Assembly (NCBI RefSeq): GCF_027409185.1
Contig: NC_084467.1
Span: 15,676,501 to 15,740,500 of the forward strand
DNA: 64,000 nt
Direction: 5' to 3'
Source: Cynocephalus volans
Taxonomy: Eukaryota > Chordata > Mammalia > Dermoptera > Cynocephalidae
Made by a program: the position numbers and the translations under genes. Shown here one piece after another: positions 21,330 through 32,984 of the stretch. Within the stretch, counting starts at the first letter, position 1; every line of letters begins with the position of its first letter. The notes under the pieces were generated by a model. The model saw nothing but the letters and a program-made list of their open reading frames with translations, did not search any database and was not told the DNA's origin.

Positions 21330-21370
21330 AGTCCCGAGTGACATCATAGGCATCACCATGGCAACACCCA
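21330..21370. promoter_or_regulatory. X-box-like site with adjacent CRE-like motif
   Basis: catcaccatggcaacac (21,351-21,367) reads on the minus strand as gttgccatggtgat, a good match to the RFX X-box. A CRE/AP-1-like tgacatca lies 5 bases away at 21,339-21,346. RFX sites of this type occur at ciliary and other genes. Function here is inference. Confidence 0.35.
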
Positions 21371-21639
21371 GCAATGCCTGTCTGCCAGACAAAGTGTCTT
21401 CCATCAGGAAAGGGCAGATGGACACCTGGGATAGAAAGAGCCATTGGCGAGGCACAGCGTCAGCCTTCACTACTGTGTCACCTCCATGCAGCCAGGGAGC
21501 TGGTGGAGCAGCTGGTGGAGCTGCTGCTGGTATAATGGGCCTCTGCCCCTGTGGGGAGCAGCCAGCACTGCCTTCCCTGCCAATGAAGAACTCTCTCCCT
21601 TTGAGACAGGCCAGCCAGCCGGAAGCCAAATTACGTAGG

Positions 21640-22444
21640 TGGAGGCCAATTTAGCACAGACACGTCTGGCTGGCTTACCTGCCGAATCTGCCCTTCCTCC
21701 CTCCAAACACCTGAGCAGTAAACCAAGCTGCTGTTTTCCTGTACATCTGGCCACCTCTCTTTCCCTTCCCAATTTCTTACTTTCCCTCCTGCCCGCCTCT
21801 CTGCCCTCTCTGTCTCTTTATCCCTTCTTCTCCCATTTTCTCTCTTTTTTGTCAACATCGATGAGAAGCTGTTGTGTATCAGGCACTGTCTTAGGCAGAT
21901 GTGGCATATTACTGGTGTCCCAAAGGAGTCTCTCCCTTATGGAAAAAGGAGTTAAGCCCCCATCCTTGTCTTTTGGGAGGAGCTCTGAGGCTGTGGCTTG
22001 GGGGTGGGGGCACTGAGGAGGAGAGAGACGTTGCCGGTGTCATGAGTGAAACTTCAGGATGCGTTTCTTGCAGCCACAGAATTATGAGCGACTGTTGGCA
22101 TAGTTGAAGTACTACTAGTAACCCTCCAAGTATTTAGGGGTCAAATGGGATCTTGTGGGCCTGTCTGGAAATCCAGCCACCATCGTACCTAGGCAAGTGA
22201 ATTCCAGATTTCAAACTTCTCAACCCTCTCTTCATGTAAGCTGAGAGCTGTATCTAGTGGTATCGCATTTCCCCTCCCTGTGCCTCTTAAAAGCACTCAG
22301 CTCTCCTTAATTCCCAGAAGCGAAGGGACCAGAAATTTAGAAGATGTCAAAATTTTGTACAGCAATGACCCTGCAGGCAGGGCTTCCCTGCTTTGAAAAA
22401 ATCTGATACATAATAGAGTCAATACGGGCTTAAGTCCCACTAAA
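21640..22444. other. Intergenic with a pyrimidine-rich tract
   Basis: The part at about 21,740-21,850 is a long C/T-rich run. The rest is unique. No gene is seen. Confidence 0.5.
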
Positions 22445-22625
22445 TCAGCCTTCCACTCCTGCACTGCCACTGCCTGGCTTTTGATCTGCCTCCATGAGTC
22501 TCAGTTTTTTCACCTGTAAAATGGGGATAACACCACCCACATTCTAGGATCACTGTGGTAGTGGGGACATCGCCTATGAAGAAACTGGCCCACAGAAGGC
22601 ACAGAATAAATGCTATGGTTGCTTC
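22445..22625 (+). repeat. MIR SINE
   Basis: gagtctcagttttttcacct, gtaaaatggggataacacc, cacagaataaatgctatggt. Confidence 0.82.
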
Positions 22626-23034
22626 TGTAGGAAGACAGAGCTTGCCTTACAGCCACCCCGAGGTGTCAACAGAAAGACTGAGATGTTGAGAGATGCCTCC
22701 TGAGCTGATGCTGACAGAGGAGCTATGACAATCTGCCTCTAGAAAAATCTCAGCAAGCTGCCTGGCCCAGGGGAAATCCAACCATGATGACTTTGCCCAG
22801 ACTCTGCAAGATGTTTTCTAATTGTTGATGTTCATGAAGGACAGGCCACAGCTGAGCTAATTCCTCTTGCCACCAGTTTGCAACACCTGCCCCAGCCCTT
22901 ACCGGTGGTAGAAAAAACAAGGGCTTCTGGACACACCTTCAGGCCACCAACCTTTTACGAATTACTGGGTCCTTCCAGGAATCAGATTTTTAAACTGGTC
23001 TCTCTGCATTGGCACTGGCAGCTTTGAGGAGCAG
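22626..23034. other. Unique intergenic sequence
   Basis: I see no recognisable gene or repeat. Confidence 0.5.
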
Positions 23035-23140
23035 GGAACAGCACTGGCCTGTGGGCTCCTGGAGGGCCCAGCATATAGTAAGACATGGCACACAGCAGGT
23101 ACTGACAAGCTGTTGCATGGATAGATGGATATATATGAAA
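23035..23140 (+). repeat. L2 3' end fragment
   Basis: gctcctggagggcccagcat, then catggcacacagcaggtact and a short gatagatggat end. Confidence 0.6.
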
Positions 23141-23429
23141 CACAGTGAACTGAAGTGAGAATCGCCTCCTTCCTGCCAGGGAATTCCGGGACCACACGGA
23201 GACCCTGGGCTGGGGCAGCAGTGGGGCTCAGGCTCTGAGAATAGCTATGTGGACCACAAAAGAGGTGGGGCCTCTCCTGACCTTGAGAGCCAGGGCAAGT
23301 CATTTCTTATACATGTGCAAGACATATTTTATAGAGGTAGGGAATATGGGCTTGGGGACCAGCCCAGTCCAGCCTCTCTCATTGCCGAAGAGGGCTTGGG
23401 CCTGTTTCTTCTCCACAGCAGGCACCTTC

Positions 23430-23525
23430 CTTGTGGGGTTCTTGTAAAGTGCTTGTTGAGATACCGCCAGCTAAGCAGTTCACCTAGAGTCTGACATATA
23501 TCTATGCTCAATAAATATGTTCATG
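23430..23525 (+). repeat. MIR 3' end fragment
   Basis: ttgtaaagtgcttgttgaga and tatgctcaataaatatgttc match the MIR 3' end. Confidence 0.6.
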
Positions 23526-23744
23526 TATTTTATAACATACAAATGTTTACAACATGTAAACACCCAGTATTAATATTATTATCCAAGGCAGAGGAACCTC
23601 TAGAAGGACAGATACAGAAAAAGCAAGAGGTTTGCCTGTATCTAGTTGCATCATTTCCTGATTCCTTCCCTTCCCAGGTATAACAAATCCTGGGAGGCCA
23701 AATGACGCCCCCCACCCCAGCCCAGCTCTGGGAGAGGTAGCTGT

Positions 23745-23925
23745 CATGGTGCAAAGAGACTGGACTATCATGGTAGACAGACCCCAGCTCTGCCAGTCAT
23801 GCTGCAAGACCTTGAGCAAGTTATTTCCTTTCTCTGAGCCTCAGTGTCCTTATCTTTAAAATGTAAATAATATTTTCTTCACATGACAATTGTTGCTAGG
23901 ATTAAGTGTATTTACGTACTTTTAA
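23745..23925 (+). repeat. MIR SINE
   Basis: cttgagcaagttatttcctt, tctctgagcctcagtgtcct, tgttgctaggattaagtgta. Confidence 0.85.
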
Positions 23926-24409
23926 GAAACTGGTTAGGGAGATGCTTCGATCAACTCTCTCCCTCACCTGCAGAGGCAGCATGGAAATAAATCAGGATCT
24001 GGACCAATGTGCAGGAGAGACATCAGAGTCGGTGCTTGAAGGATGGGGCAGAGCATTCCGAGCAGGGTGCAGCACCTGGGAGGAAAAGTCAGCTCTGTTC
24101 TGGAAGCTGGAGGCCAGGGTGGGGAGGTGAGGCGAGGGGAGGGACCGTAACCGCAATGCGAGAGCCGCACATTTCAGGCTGAGGGAAGGAAGACCTGGAG
24201 TACGGCTTGTCATCCACGGAGGATGTGATCAGAGCTGGAGTTAGGAATGGGAGCTCTGCCTGCCACGTGCAAGGTGGATGAAAGGCAAGAAATGGCAGAG
24301 ACCACCATCGTCCCATGTGAAAGAAATGAGGGGCCTGAGCCAGGGCAGTGGCAGTGAGGAAGAGAGACAGGGGATGGATTAAAAAATAGTTTTAGGATAT
24401 TTGCTGAGC

Positions 24410-24925
24410 ACTTTTGTCATGACCGTTGATCTCTCCATACTTGCTTCCTCCGAATCTTCACTCGGCAGCCATGTGATCATTTCAGAACAGACCCAATCAC
24501 ATCTTCCCAGGTTAAAACTTTTCTGATGATTTCCCATCACCCTTGAGATAAAAGCCAGATTTCTTAGCACGGTCTGAAGGCTCCGCAGCATCTGATCCCG
24601 AGCCTGTTCCACACTGCTCCAGCCACATTAACAGTCCATGCGTCCCCCACCACAGGCCTTTACACACGCTGTTCTCTCTGCCGTGAGGCTCTCCCTTCTC
24701 CTCCTCCTCTGGTTAACACCCTCTCATTCAAATCTCAACTCAAGTAGACTTCCCAACCTCCCTGATCAGGTCAAATTCCCCTATGGCAGGCAAGCACCAT
24801 GTAGCTCTCTCGGTGGCATTTGCCACAGTTGTGGTTTTATATTAGCAGCTCGCTCTTCCACTAAAATGTAAGTTCCATGAGAGTCAGCACGTAGATGTGT
24901 TCAACAAATGTTGGTTGAATGCATG
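24410..24925 (+). repeat. L2 LINE, long sense copy
   Basis: gatgatttcccatcaccctt, gataaaagccagatttctta, ctccagccacattaacagtc and aaaatgtaagttccatgaga, ending ttcaacaaatgttggttgaa. Downstream (24,920-25,010) an antisense L2 scrap begins (gtatgccaggcatcatgtta). Confidence 0.88.
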
Positions 24926-25010
24926 GGCATGCACCGTATGCCAGGCATCATGTTAGGCACCGTGGGGGACATCAATAGGCAGGTACTCTTTCAAGAAGTG
25001 GAGGACCAGG

Positions 25011-25663
25011 CCCTAAGAGAGAGATGTCCTTCTGAACGCCTGTCCCTGCCTCCCACTGGCTCCTGTCTGGTGCACACAGTGCCAGAGCATCCCAGGGGCC
25101 AGCATCCCCTTGGCAACATTGCCACCAGCCAGGCATGATCGATGCTTATCTGGACCACACTGGCTGGGCCCAGTCTCGGAAGAGCTAAGGTGGATTCTAT
25201 GGCAACAGCCTCAGTCCTTGGAGGCCCCAGGCTGCTCCTAGTGATGCCAGGTCAGGCTTCTCCATTCTCTGGAGCCTGGACTCAGGGTCGAAGTTCAGAA
25301 CAATAGAAGTCTCTGAGGGAGAAATACCACCTTCAAAATTACTGGGAATACATCATTGCCATTAATTGCCTCCAAGAGCCCAGGGGAGCCACAGATCAGT
25401 TAGACTGACCCATAGGTCTGTCCATATGTCTACAGTGACTGTCACCAAGGAGACCCAAGGCTCCTCGGTGGGGAGGGGGGAATCACACATTAGAGCAGGT
25501 TACGGAAAGCCCCCATGCAGGTGCGGGAGAGGCAGCATGGTGCTGTGGAGACAGGTGGGTCTTCATTAGCACAGCTGTCGATGACATGATGGGCACCATG
25601 AAGACGTATGTTCTTTTCTGTGGATTCTTAAATTGAATTGGCAGTCTTTTGAGAGTGACCTGC
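25011..25663. other. Unique intergenic sequence
   Basis: Short frames only. I recognise no gene or repeat. Confidence 0.5.
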
Positions 25664-26046
25664 TGTATTAGCCCATTTCTGTTGCTTTTAACAAAATACC
25701 TGGAACTGGGTAATTTAAAAAGAAAATGAAATTTATTGCTTACAGTTTCAGAGTCTGGAAGTCTGAAGTCCAGGGAACACATCCGATGGTGGCAACAGTG
25801 ACAGCAGGGTATCACATTGCGAAATGGTGATGCAGAGAGAGAGAGACAGCTCCTCACGTGCTCTCCATTTAGAGCCCTCAGAGCCATGCCCCTGACCACC
25901 ATTGTTAATCCATTCACTACTGCACAGCCCTACAATCTAATCACCTCTTCAAGGCCCCATCTTTCAATTACCATAACAGGATTTCCCACTGTCTTAACAC
26001 TGTCACAGGGGGGGTCAAGTTTTGAGGGGACACTCAATACGAGGCA
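25664..26046 (-). mobile_element. MST/THE1-like MaLR solo LTR, copy 2
   Basis: tgtattagcccatttctgtt opens it; ggaactgggtaatttaaaaa, accaccattgttaatccatt and tcaattaccataacaggatt follow. Close kin of the copies at 6,248 and 27,057. Its right end is eroded. Confidence 0.85.
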
Positions 26047-26244
26047 CCTGCCAAGGTCCTGGTTCTTTTAGAAAGGCTGAGACCAAGGGTTACTTTTCTG
26101 TGTGTTGGAAAGTGTAGTTCTCCTGGCCTGGGAGAGGATGGTTTATCTGAACTGAAGTAAATGTCTTAAGTCTTTGCACAGTAGAGGTGGACGAGAATTT
26201 CTATGTCAACTCTGCATTGGGCGGGGAAAGGGGCAACTTGGCCC

Positions 26245-26395
26245 GTCCAGCACTGTGCTGAGTCCTTGACCTACTTGACCTCACCCATCTTCTCAACAAC
26301 CCTGGGATGCACGTGTCAGCCCACTTTTCAGGGGAGGATATCAGGGTCCAGAGAGGATAATTTGCACAAGGTCCATCAGGTAATGAGTTCATACA
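26245..26395 (-). repeat. MIR SINE
   Basis: gcactgtgctgagtccttga, tctcaacaaccctgggatgc and cagagaggataatttgcaca in antisense order. Confidence 0.78.
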
Positions 26396-27056
26396 TTCTC
26401 ATAAATACAACTGAGAAGGTGCAGTACCAATTGCTAGCCCACAAGCCAGGAAAGACTGTCGTGGGCCATCTTCATCCTGCAATCCACAAGTCCCAGTCTT
26501 TCCCCTGGCATCTTCCCACCCCAAACAGAAATGCTTCCAGATAAGGAGGATTGCATGGTTGCAACGGCCTGGACGATGGTCCTGTTCAGACCCTTGGCTC
26601 CTCTGCCGACATGTGCTTCCCTCCAATTCCATAGCAGGGATTTAGGAATGGGGGTGGACAGGTGCTCACCTGGGGTATGTCTGTGGTATCCAGGAGTTAA
26701 GAGGTGAACAGATATCCCTTGGCCTCTAAGCACCATCCCCTCATTTTTCACTTTGAAAAAGCAGACTCAGCATAGACCAGAAACTCCTCACAAGAAGCTA
26801 GTCTAAGGTTATGCTTTCTGCCCATGTTACGCATGCCGTTTAATGTCTGCAAAAAGGAGAACAAAGAACTAGTTATGAAAGATGATTCTGTTCACAAATT
26901 TCCCCAGAACTAAGTCATATCACTCTAGCAGAGCCAACTTTAGAAGTATGTGCTGAGCCTGAATCCCTATTCGTGGATGCAAGACTGGCAGGAATGCAGA
27001 CGTACTTACTCAATCGAAACAATCAAGAGCAAAATGCCATAATGAAGGTGACCAAG
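26396..27056. other. Unique intergenic sequence
   Basis: I recognise no gene or repeat. Confidence 0.5.
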
Positions 27057-27475
27057 TGCAGTAGATTGAATTATGTCTCCCAAAACTCCCTGAAGCTTGA
27101 ATTGTGTCCCCCAAATTTTATGTGTTAGAAACTGTAACTGTTAAAAGGGTGAGAAATCCTATTGTGGTAATTGAAAGGTGGAGCCTTGAAGAGGTGATTG
27201 GATTGTAGGACCATGCAGTAGTGAACGGATTAAAAATGGTGGTCAGGGGTGTGGTTCTGAGGACTTTAAAAGAAGAGGAGAGTCTACCTTTTGCTCTCTC
27301 CGCTCTCTCTGCTTCCACCATCTTGCAATGTGAGACCCCTGGGTCACTGTCACCATCACCAGATAGATTTTTGGACTTCCCAGCCTCAGAAACCGTAATC
27401 AATAAATTTTGTTTTTCTTATAAATCACCCAGTCTCAGGTATTTCTGTTATAGCAACACAAAATGGACTAATACA
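27057..27475 (+). mobile_element. MST/THE1-like MaLR solo LTR, copy 3 (sense)
   Basis: Begins tgcagtagattgaattatgt and ends aatggactaataca. It contains ggtaattgaaaggtggagcc, aaaatggtggtcaggggtgt and a polyadenylation region caataaattttgtttttct. This is the clearest sense copy of the three. Confidence 0.88.
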
Positions 27476-27844
27476 GCAGCCATTAGTGATTGCCATTAAT
27501 ATGAATGCACAAAACCCACATGCTTGGTTTCCACCAATTGGGTAGAACCTCAGATGCCCACAAATTCCCTTCCTTTAAGTACTTCTGGAAGTCTGGCAGT
27601 GGGGGGAAGAGTTGCCCAACACACACCTTCAAATGAATCCCTGCTAGCCAGGCTGCACCATGCCCTGGTGGTTGCCTGCTGAGGTCTGGGTACAGTTTCT
27701 TTAGGTGCCTAAACTGCTGCCTCTCCTGGGGTGCTGCAGTCCAGGGTGCCCCAAGACAAAGCCTCAAGATGCCACAATAGCCTCTCTTCCCTTTCTCTCC
27801 TCACCACATTGGAGCCATGCAAGATCTATGAATTAGGCAGAATT
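27476..27844. other. Unique intergenic sequence
   Basis: I recognise no gene or repeat. Confidence 0.5.
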
Positions 27845-28425
27845 AGTTCATGCAACAACTATTTACTGAGCATCTACTGTATGCCAGGCACTGTAATGAG
27901 GTGGTCAGAGAGGACCTCTCTGAGGAGTTGACATATGCTGAAGTCTAAGAGCCCTCCATGCAAAAAGTGAGGGGCAGAGCATTCCAGTCAGAGGGCACAG
28001 TGTCAAGGAGGCCCTGAGGGTTGGACCTGAGAAACTGAGAAGAGCATAAGTGGTTGGAACACAGGTCAGAGAGACAGGTGGGAGAGGAGGTTGGGGAGGG
28101 AGGCTGGGCCGAGTCATTTAAGACCACAGTGAGGAGTCTGGATTTTATTATGAGTGTGATGTAATCCCCAAAGTGTTTTAAGCAGAGCAGGGATGTGATT
28201 TAATTTATGTTTTTCAAATGTCACTCTGGCTGCTGAGTGATGAGTGCCCAGTGGGCAGAAGCATGCAGGGGAGCAGAAGGCAGAGCAGGGCTGCTCTGGG
28301 ATCCAGGGAGGAGGAGTGGGGTCTGGCCCAGCGGGGAGGCAGGACTGATGGTGAGAGGTGGATGGACTGGAGAGGTATTTTAGAGGGAGAATCAACCATG
28401 CTTGCTGATGGACTAACCATGGTGA
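27845..28425 (-). repeat. L2 LINE, antisense, long copy
   Basis: ctactgtatgccaggcactg, gaggacctctctgaggagtt, gcagagcattccagtcagag and tcactctggctgctgagtga, in the order of an antisense L2 that reaches into ORF2 remnants. Confidence 0.88.
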
Positions 28426-29440
28426 ACTTGATTTTTTTAATTATAAAAATAATACATATTCATCATTTCAATGACTTACTCAACAGAGCCTAGTCCTGGC
28501 TCATGTGTCTATGCTCAGCACCAGGCACTTCACAAATTTCTCCCCCTCTGGCCCTGGGCAATGGCACCCAAAGCTTTCCCCACAGACTTACTTCCCCGAG
28601 CAGAGGTTGTAACAGCCTCAGTGGCTTGTGTTAGCTTCAGCTCAGCCAGGAGCACCACAGCACTCGAGTAAACACATATAAATTTGTACATGCTACAGAC
28701 AGAAGGAAATCAGGCACTGCAGATCATTTCTAGGTAATGGTTAGGAAAAAACCAAGACCTAGGGAGGTCAAGACTTACTCCAGATCTCACAGCTGCCATG
28801 TAGCGAGTTTTAAGACCACAAAAGTAGTTTTATTGCTATTGGATTATATAGAGTGATTCCAAGAAGCATTACCTAAGAGATGTCTTTAGAGAATTTATTT
28901 CGATAAATAGCCTTAGAATTCATTTATTCAATAAACCTGTCAATCTTCTATTATCTTGTATGGGCATGAGTCATCTATTATCTGTTATCAGCACCCAGCC
29001 AGTCTCTGGAGTTGTGAAGATAAATCAGATAAAGCCCCCTACCCTTGCAAAGCTCAAAGTTTTTGGTAGATGGTCGGTAGGGGGTTGGGAGCTGGAGGAG
29101 TAAGGATGCCACCAAACCAAAGTACCATAACGCCACAGACAAATACAGAAATAAAGACATGCTGAGTGTGCTCAAAGACGTGCTCAAGGACTACGATGCC
29201 AAGACAAGTGCAGAAACAAAGACGTGCTCAATGTGCTACAGGAAAGCAAGACAAATTGTGCATAAGTCCATTGAACATGTATATGATATAGAGCAGATAC
29301 ATCTAAAGGATTGAGAACAGTTGTTTTCGAGCCCTTTAAACATTTTCTTCAGATCACCCACCATGGCAGGTCCAGGGAGGCTAAGGTAAATGACCACCCT
29401 GGCTCATCCGAATGGACCCGGATTCCAAGCTGCTTATGTA
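28426..29440. other. Intergenic, with a local ~63-bp duplication
   Basis: The unit acaaatacagaaataaagac..gtgtgct at about 29,140-29,173 recurs, diverged, at about 29,203-29,239 (acaagtgcagaaacaaagac). The rest is unique. Confidence 0.5.
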
Positions 29441-29639
29441 ACTGTTCTACGTATTTGAGGCTGTGCTTGCTTCTGGGTGGCCTCACATAATATAAGTTCC
29501 CTGAAGAAAGGGATCATGTCTTTGGCTTTCTTTGCATCTTCTCCCTTCTGTCTTCAATAATGACTTGACAAATGCCTACCGTGTGGTAGATTTAGGTGCT
29601 GGGGAGATAGCAACGAATAAGACAGACATGGTCTCTGCT

Positions 29640-30672
29640 CTCTTAGAACCTGAAGTTGGTGCTCAACCAACTCTAGCTCATGGAAGTTCCTGTTGCAGAG
29701 TATTAATGTACAGCTTTATGACTCCTAAATTTTATCTCCAGCTCAGTGTCATCCAAGATCCAAACTTACACGTATTCAACTACAAACTCTACCTGGATAC
29801 ATGATTGGCCGTAATCTCATTACGTCCAAAAGTGATTTCTAGATTCCCACCAATGCCACCAGCCCACTTGGCCCTGCCCCTTCCTTGCCTACCTCTGTGA
29901 AGGTCCCTGTCACCCACCTCATTGCACAAACCCATAAACTAAGAGGGACCCTTGATTGTTTCCTTTCCCTGACTCCCACACCCCGTCCATCCACTGCTCT
30001 CCATCTTCAGCACCTTTACCTCTGCCACTGCCACCATCTTTTACCTCTGTTTCCCCAGGAGTTTCTCCACGGACCTTCTCCCAGCCCACCCCCACTCTCA
30101 CCCATTCCCTACACAGTGGCCAGGATGATCTCATAAAATACAAACAAAAGCTTATTTCCCTCCTTCTGATAACCTTTCAGTGACTGTCCATTGCTCTCGG
30201 AGTATAATCCAGCTCTCGCAGTGGCCGGCGCCCCTCCTTACGACCCTTTGGCTGCCCCTCTGCTCAGCGTGGGCCACTCTCGCTGTGCTCCTGCCAGTCT
30301 TCTTCTCTTCCTTGGGTCTACAGAGCCCCTTCCCATCACCTGCGCCTGCTGCTCCGTCTACCTCTGAATGTGCCTCCCCCGCCTGTTCTTTGAACACTAT
30401 GGAGCTAGATTCCTCCTCCTCCTCCATGTTCCAGCTCAGATGTCATCTCCTCAGAGAAGCCCCCCTGACTTACCAGTCCAGCATACCACCCCCACCCTAG
30501 TGGCTCGGTGGCGTGTCACTCAAATTATTCCTTTGGTAGCGTTTATCAAACCTTTATTGGTCTCAGTGATGTAGCGTATAGGATTCACGATGGTTGGGAC
30601 AGTGTCTATCTTGCTGGCCATTGTGGTCCAGTGTCTAGCGCAGAGGAGACATTCAAATATCTGTTGATTGAA
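29640..30672 (+). repeat. L2 LINE, longest sense copy (about 1 kb)
   Basis: ctggatacatgattggccgt, cccttgattgtttcctttcc, gtggccaggatgatctcata, gtccattgctctcggagtat, gatgtcatctcctcagagaa and an end near aaatatctgttgattg cover the last part of ORF2 and the 3' UTR. It is heavily mutated and non-coding today. An A/C-rich (CAAAA)-like tail lies at about 30,673-30,695. Confidence 0.88.
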
Positions 30673-30695
30673 AACAAAACAAACAACAACAAAAA

Positions 30696-31429
30696 CTTCC
30701 CAGGCCTGTTTTGAGGACGACATGAATCAGTGAGTGTGTAAACACACCTGACACGGTACCAGGCACGTGGTAGGTCCTCAGCACACTCACACAAAGTCCC
30801 AGCTGGCCAGAAGATTTTGAGGACTAGAAACGCATTACCCTTCTCTCTTGGGAGGAAAACACGAGACAAGAGGGCAAGTACAAAAGTGTTCCCGACCACA
30901 CTTGAAAGAATCTATTCTCCTTTGTTATCCTCCTTTCCCTTTTTGCAATTGTGTCTATTTTTGAAGAGCTGGAAGAGCATTGTACAAGACTGATAGCTGC
31001 AGAGATTGAGCCCTTCTTTGTCCCCTGAGCAGCCCTCCCCTGACTCACTCCAGTTGCTCTTGAGCAGCCACCTGTTCCTAGGCGCCTGCATCTGTCCCAG
31101 CCCCTGCTGTCCCTATCATCGGTGAGCTGCACAGGCCCCTGGCCAACCCAGGCTGTGTTCCTGCCTCCAGGACAGCTTTGAAGCCAGAAGCTGTCATTGT
31201 CTGTTTGTTTGTATCAAGGCACTACGGATAGCAATAGATCATGAATAAGAAACAGGCACCTGATGGCAGAGCAGCCATCTCCCACCAGTACCAACCCCTG
31301 CCAGCTGCCAGCTGCAAACTCCAGGCAGCCTGATTCTTGGAGTGGTGGCATGGTGCAGGGGACAGGACACTAAAGTTGCAAGCAAAAGCCACTTCCACTC
31401 AGGAAGCAGGGATCAAGCCTCTCAGTGTC
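30696..31429. other. Unique intergenic sequence
   Basis: I recognise no gene; possibly a MIR scrap near 30,745-30,785. Confidence 0.45.
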
Positions 31430-31545
31430 CCAGGAACTGAGTCTGGGTTCCAGCCCTGGCTCCTCCACTAAGCTAGGAAACAGGTAAGTCCCTTAACTTT
31501 TCTGACCTTCAGTTTCCTCATCTGCAAGTGGGTATAATAATAATT
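31430..31545 (+). repeat. MIR SINE
   Basis: tctgggttccagccctggct, aagtcccttaacttttctga, tcagtttcctcatctgcaag. Confidence 0.82.
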
Positions 31546-31594
31546 CCAAATTGGGTACCTTTTATTTTTGATAAAGGTCTTTTCCTTCAATGGT

Positions 31595-32330
31595 TTTACT
31601 TCACTTCACTTATTCAGTTGTTCAACAAATACTGAGCGCTTACCCTGTGCCAGGCCCCAAGCTAAGCATGGCAGATTCAGTAGCCAAAAGATATAACAGG
31701 TTGCCCTTCATCAAGCTTGCACTACAGTAGGGGAGGCAGACAGTAATCAAGTTATCCCATAACCAAATGCTACATTGCAGTTGTGATAAGTGCTACAAAG
31801 TCTACACAGGACAGGTACTCAGGGCATGAGAACCTGTAAGTGGAATTGACCTTGAGAGTCCCCTGGGGAAGTGATGCTTGAACTGGTACCTGAGGAAGTG
31901 AAGGTGTTAATTGAAAAGAGGAGGTAGACTGTTTTGGGGGAAAGGGAACAGCTCAGACAAACCCTGGGTCAGGAGATAGCCCAGACACCATGAGGTTCTG
32001 AAAGGAGTACAGTGTTTCTGGAGGGTGCAGAGTGGATGTCTGGGCAGGGAAATGAAGTGGAAGAAGACAGCAGGGACCAGACCTCAGGTCCTTGTGGGCT
32101 GAGGTGAAGAGGAGTTGTGTCTTTATCCTGGGAGCAATGGGAAGCCATTTACCAGTTAAACAGGGCATTATAAGATCAGATTTGATGCTTTGCAAGGTTC
32201 ACTCTGGCTGCTGCATGGAGAGCGAATTGGAGGAGCCTGAGGGGAAGCGGTGGATGACAGGCTGTTGCAGGTGTCTTGGAGGGAGATGAGGGTGGTTTGG
32301 TAAAGGTGGTGGCAGTAAAGCTGGAGAAAG
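31595..32330 (-). repeat. L2 LINE, antisense, long copy
   Basis: caacaaatactgagcgctta, catcaagcttgcactacagt, gcaatgggaagccatttacc, ttcactctggctgctgcatg. Confidence 0.88.
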
Positions 32331-32984
32331 CACCCAGATAGCTGGCCACACAGCGGGATGGATAGGGCTGCCACTCACCAGGGGGAGACAGGAAGTCCCA
32401 TCCCCTTTCTAAAGAGAAGAGAATCAAGCTTCAGAAAGGGTAAGTGGTCCTCACAAACAGCCAGTGATGGAAAAAGGGCTCACCATGGCTTCCTGGCATC
32501 TGACCAGAACAAGATGGCATTACACCAAGAGTGTGAGCCTTTGTAACCCAGGCTGGCTATACTGAGGTTGTTAGTATCCTTTTACCAAAGACCTAGCTGC
32601 CCTTTCTCTCCAAGGATGTCTTCTGATGGGTCAGACTCTCATGGGAGTGGTAAGCAGCAGGGACAGAAGGGGTGTACCCTCCCTGCAAAGTGTGGATGTG
32701 GTCAGTGGGAAGAACTATTTTCTCACTCTCCTTGTTTTAACTGGAGATAATAAAACACAAACTGACTTGTGGTCTCTACAGACAATGCAGCTCTATTGCC
32801 TGGACTCAGCAGATGCCTCCTACCACTCCTGCCCCTGGCATGCCACCATCTCTCTCCCACCTTCTTCCCAGCTATGTCAGGTGTCAAGGCCCCATCTCAC
32901 ACTGCTGCCTTCTCTGGGGAGGAAAAGAGTAGCTTGCCATGACTCCCTGGGGGCACTGAGGTGATAGGATAGGGTCATGTGTTT
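32331..32984. other. Unique intergenic sequence
   Basis: Short frames without recognisable protein. A MIR scrap is possible near 32,410-32,470. Confidence 0.45.
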
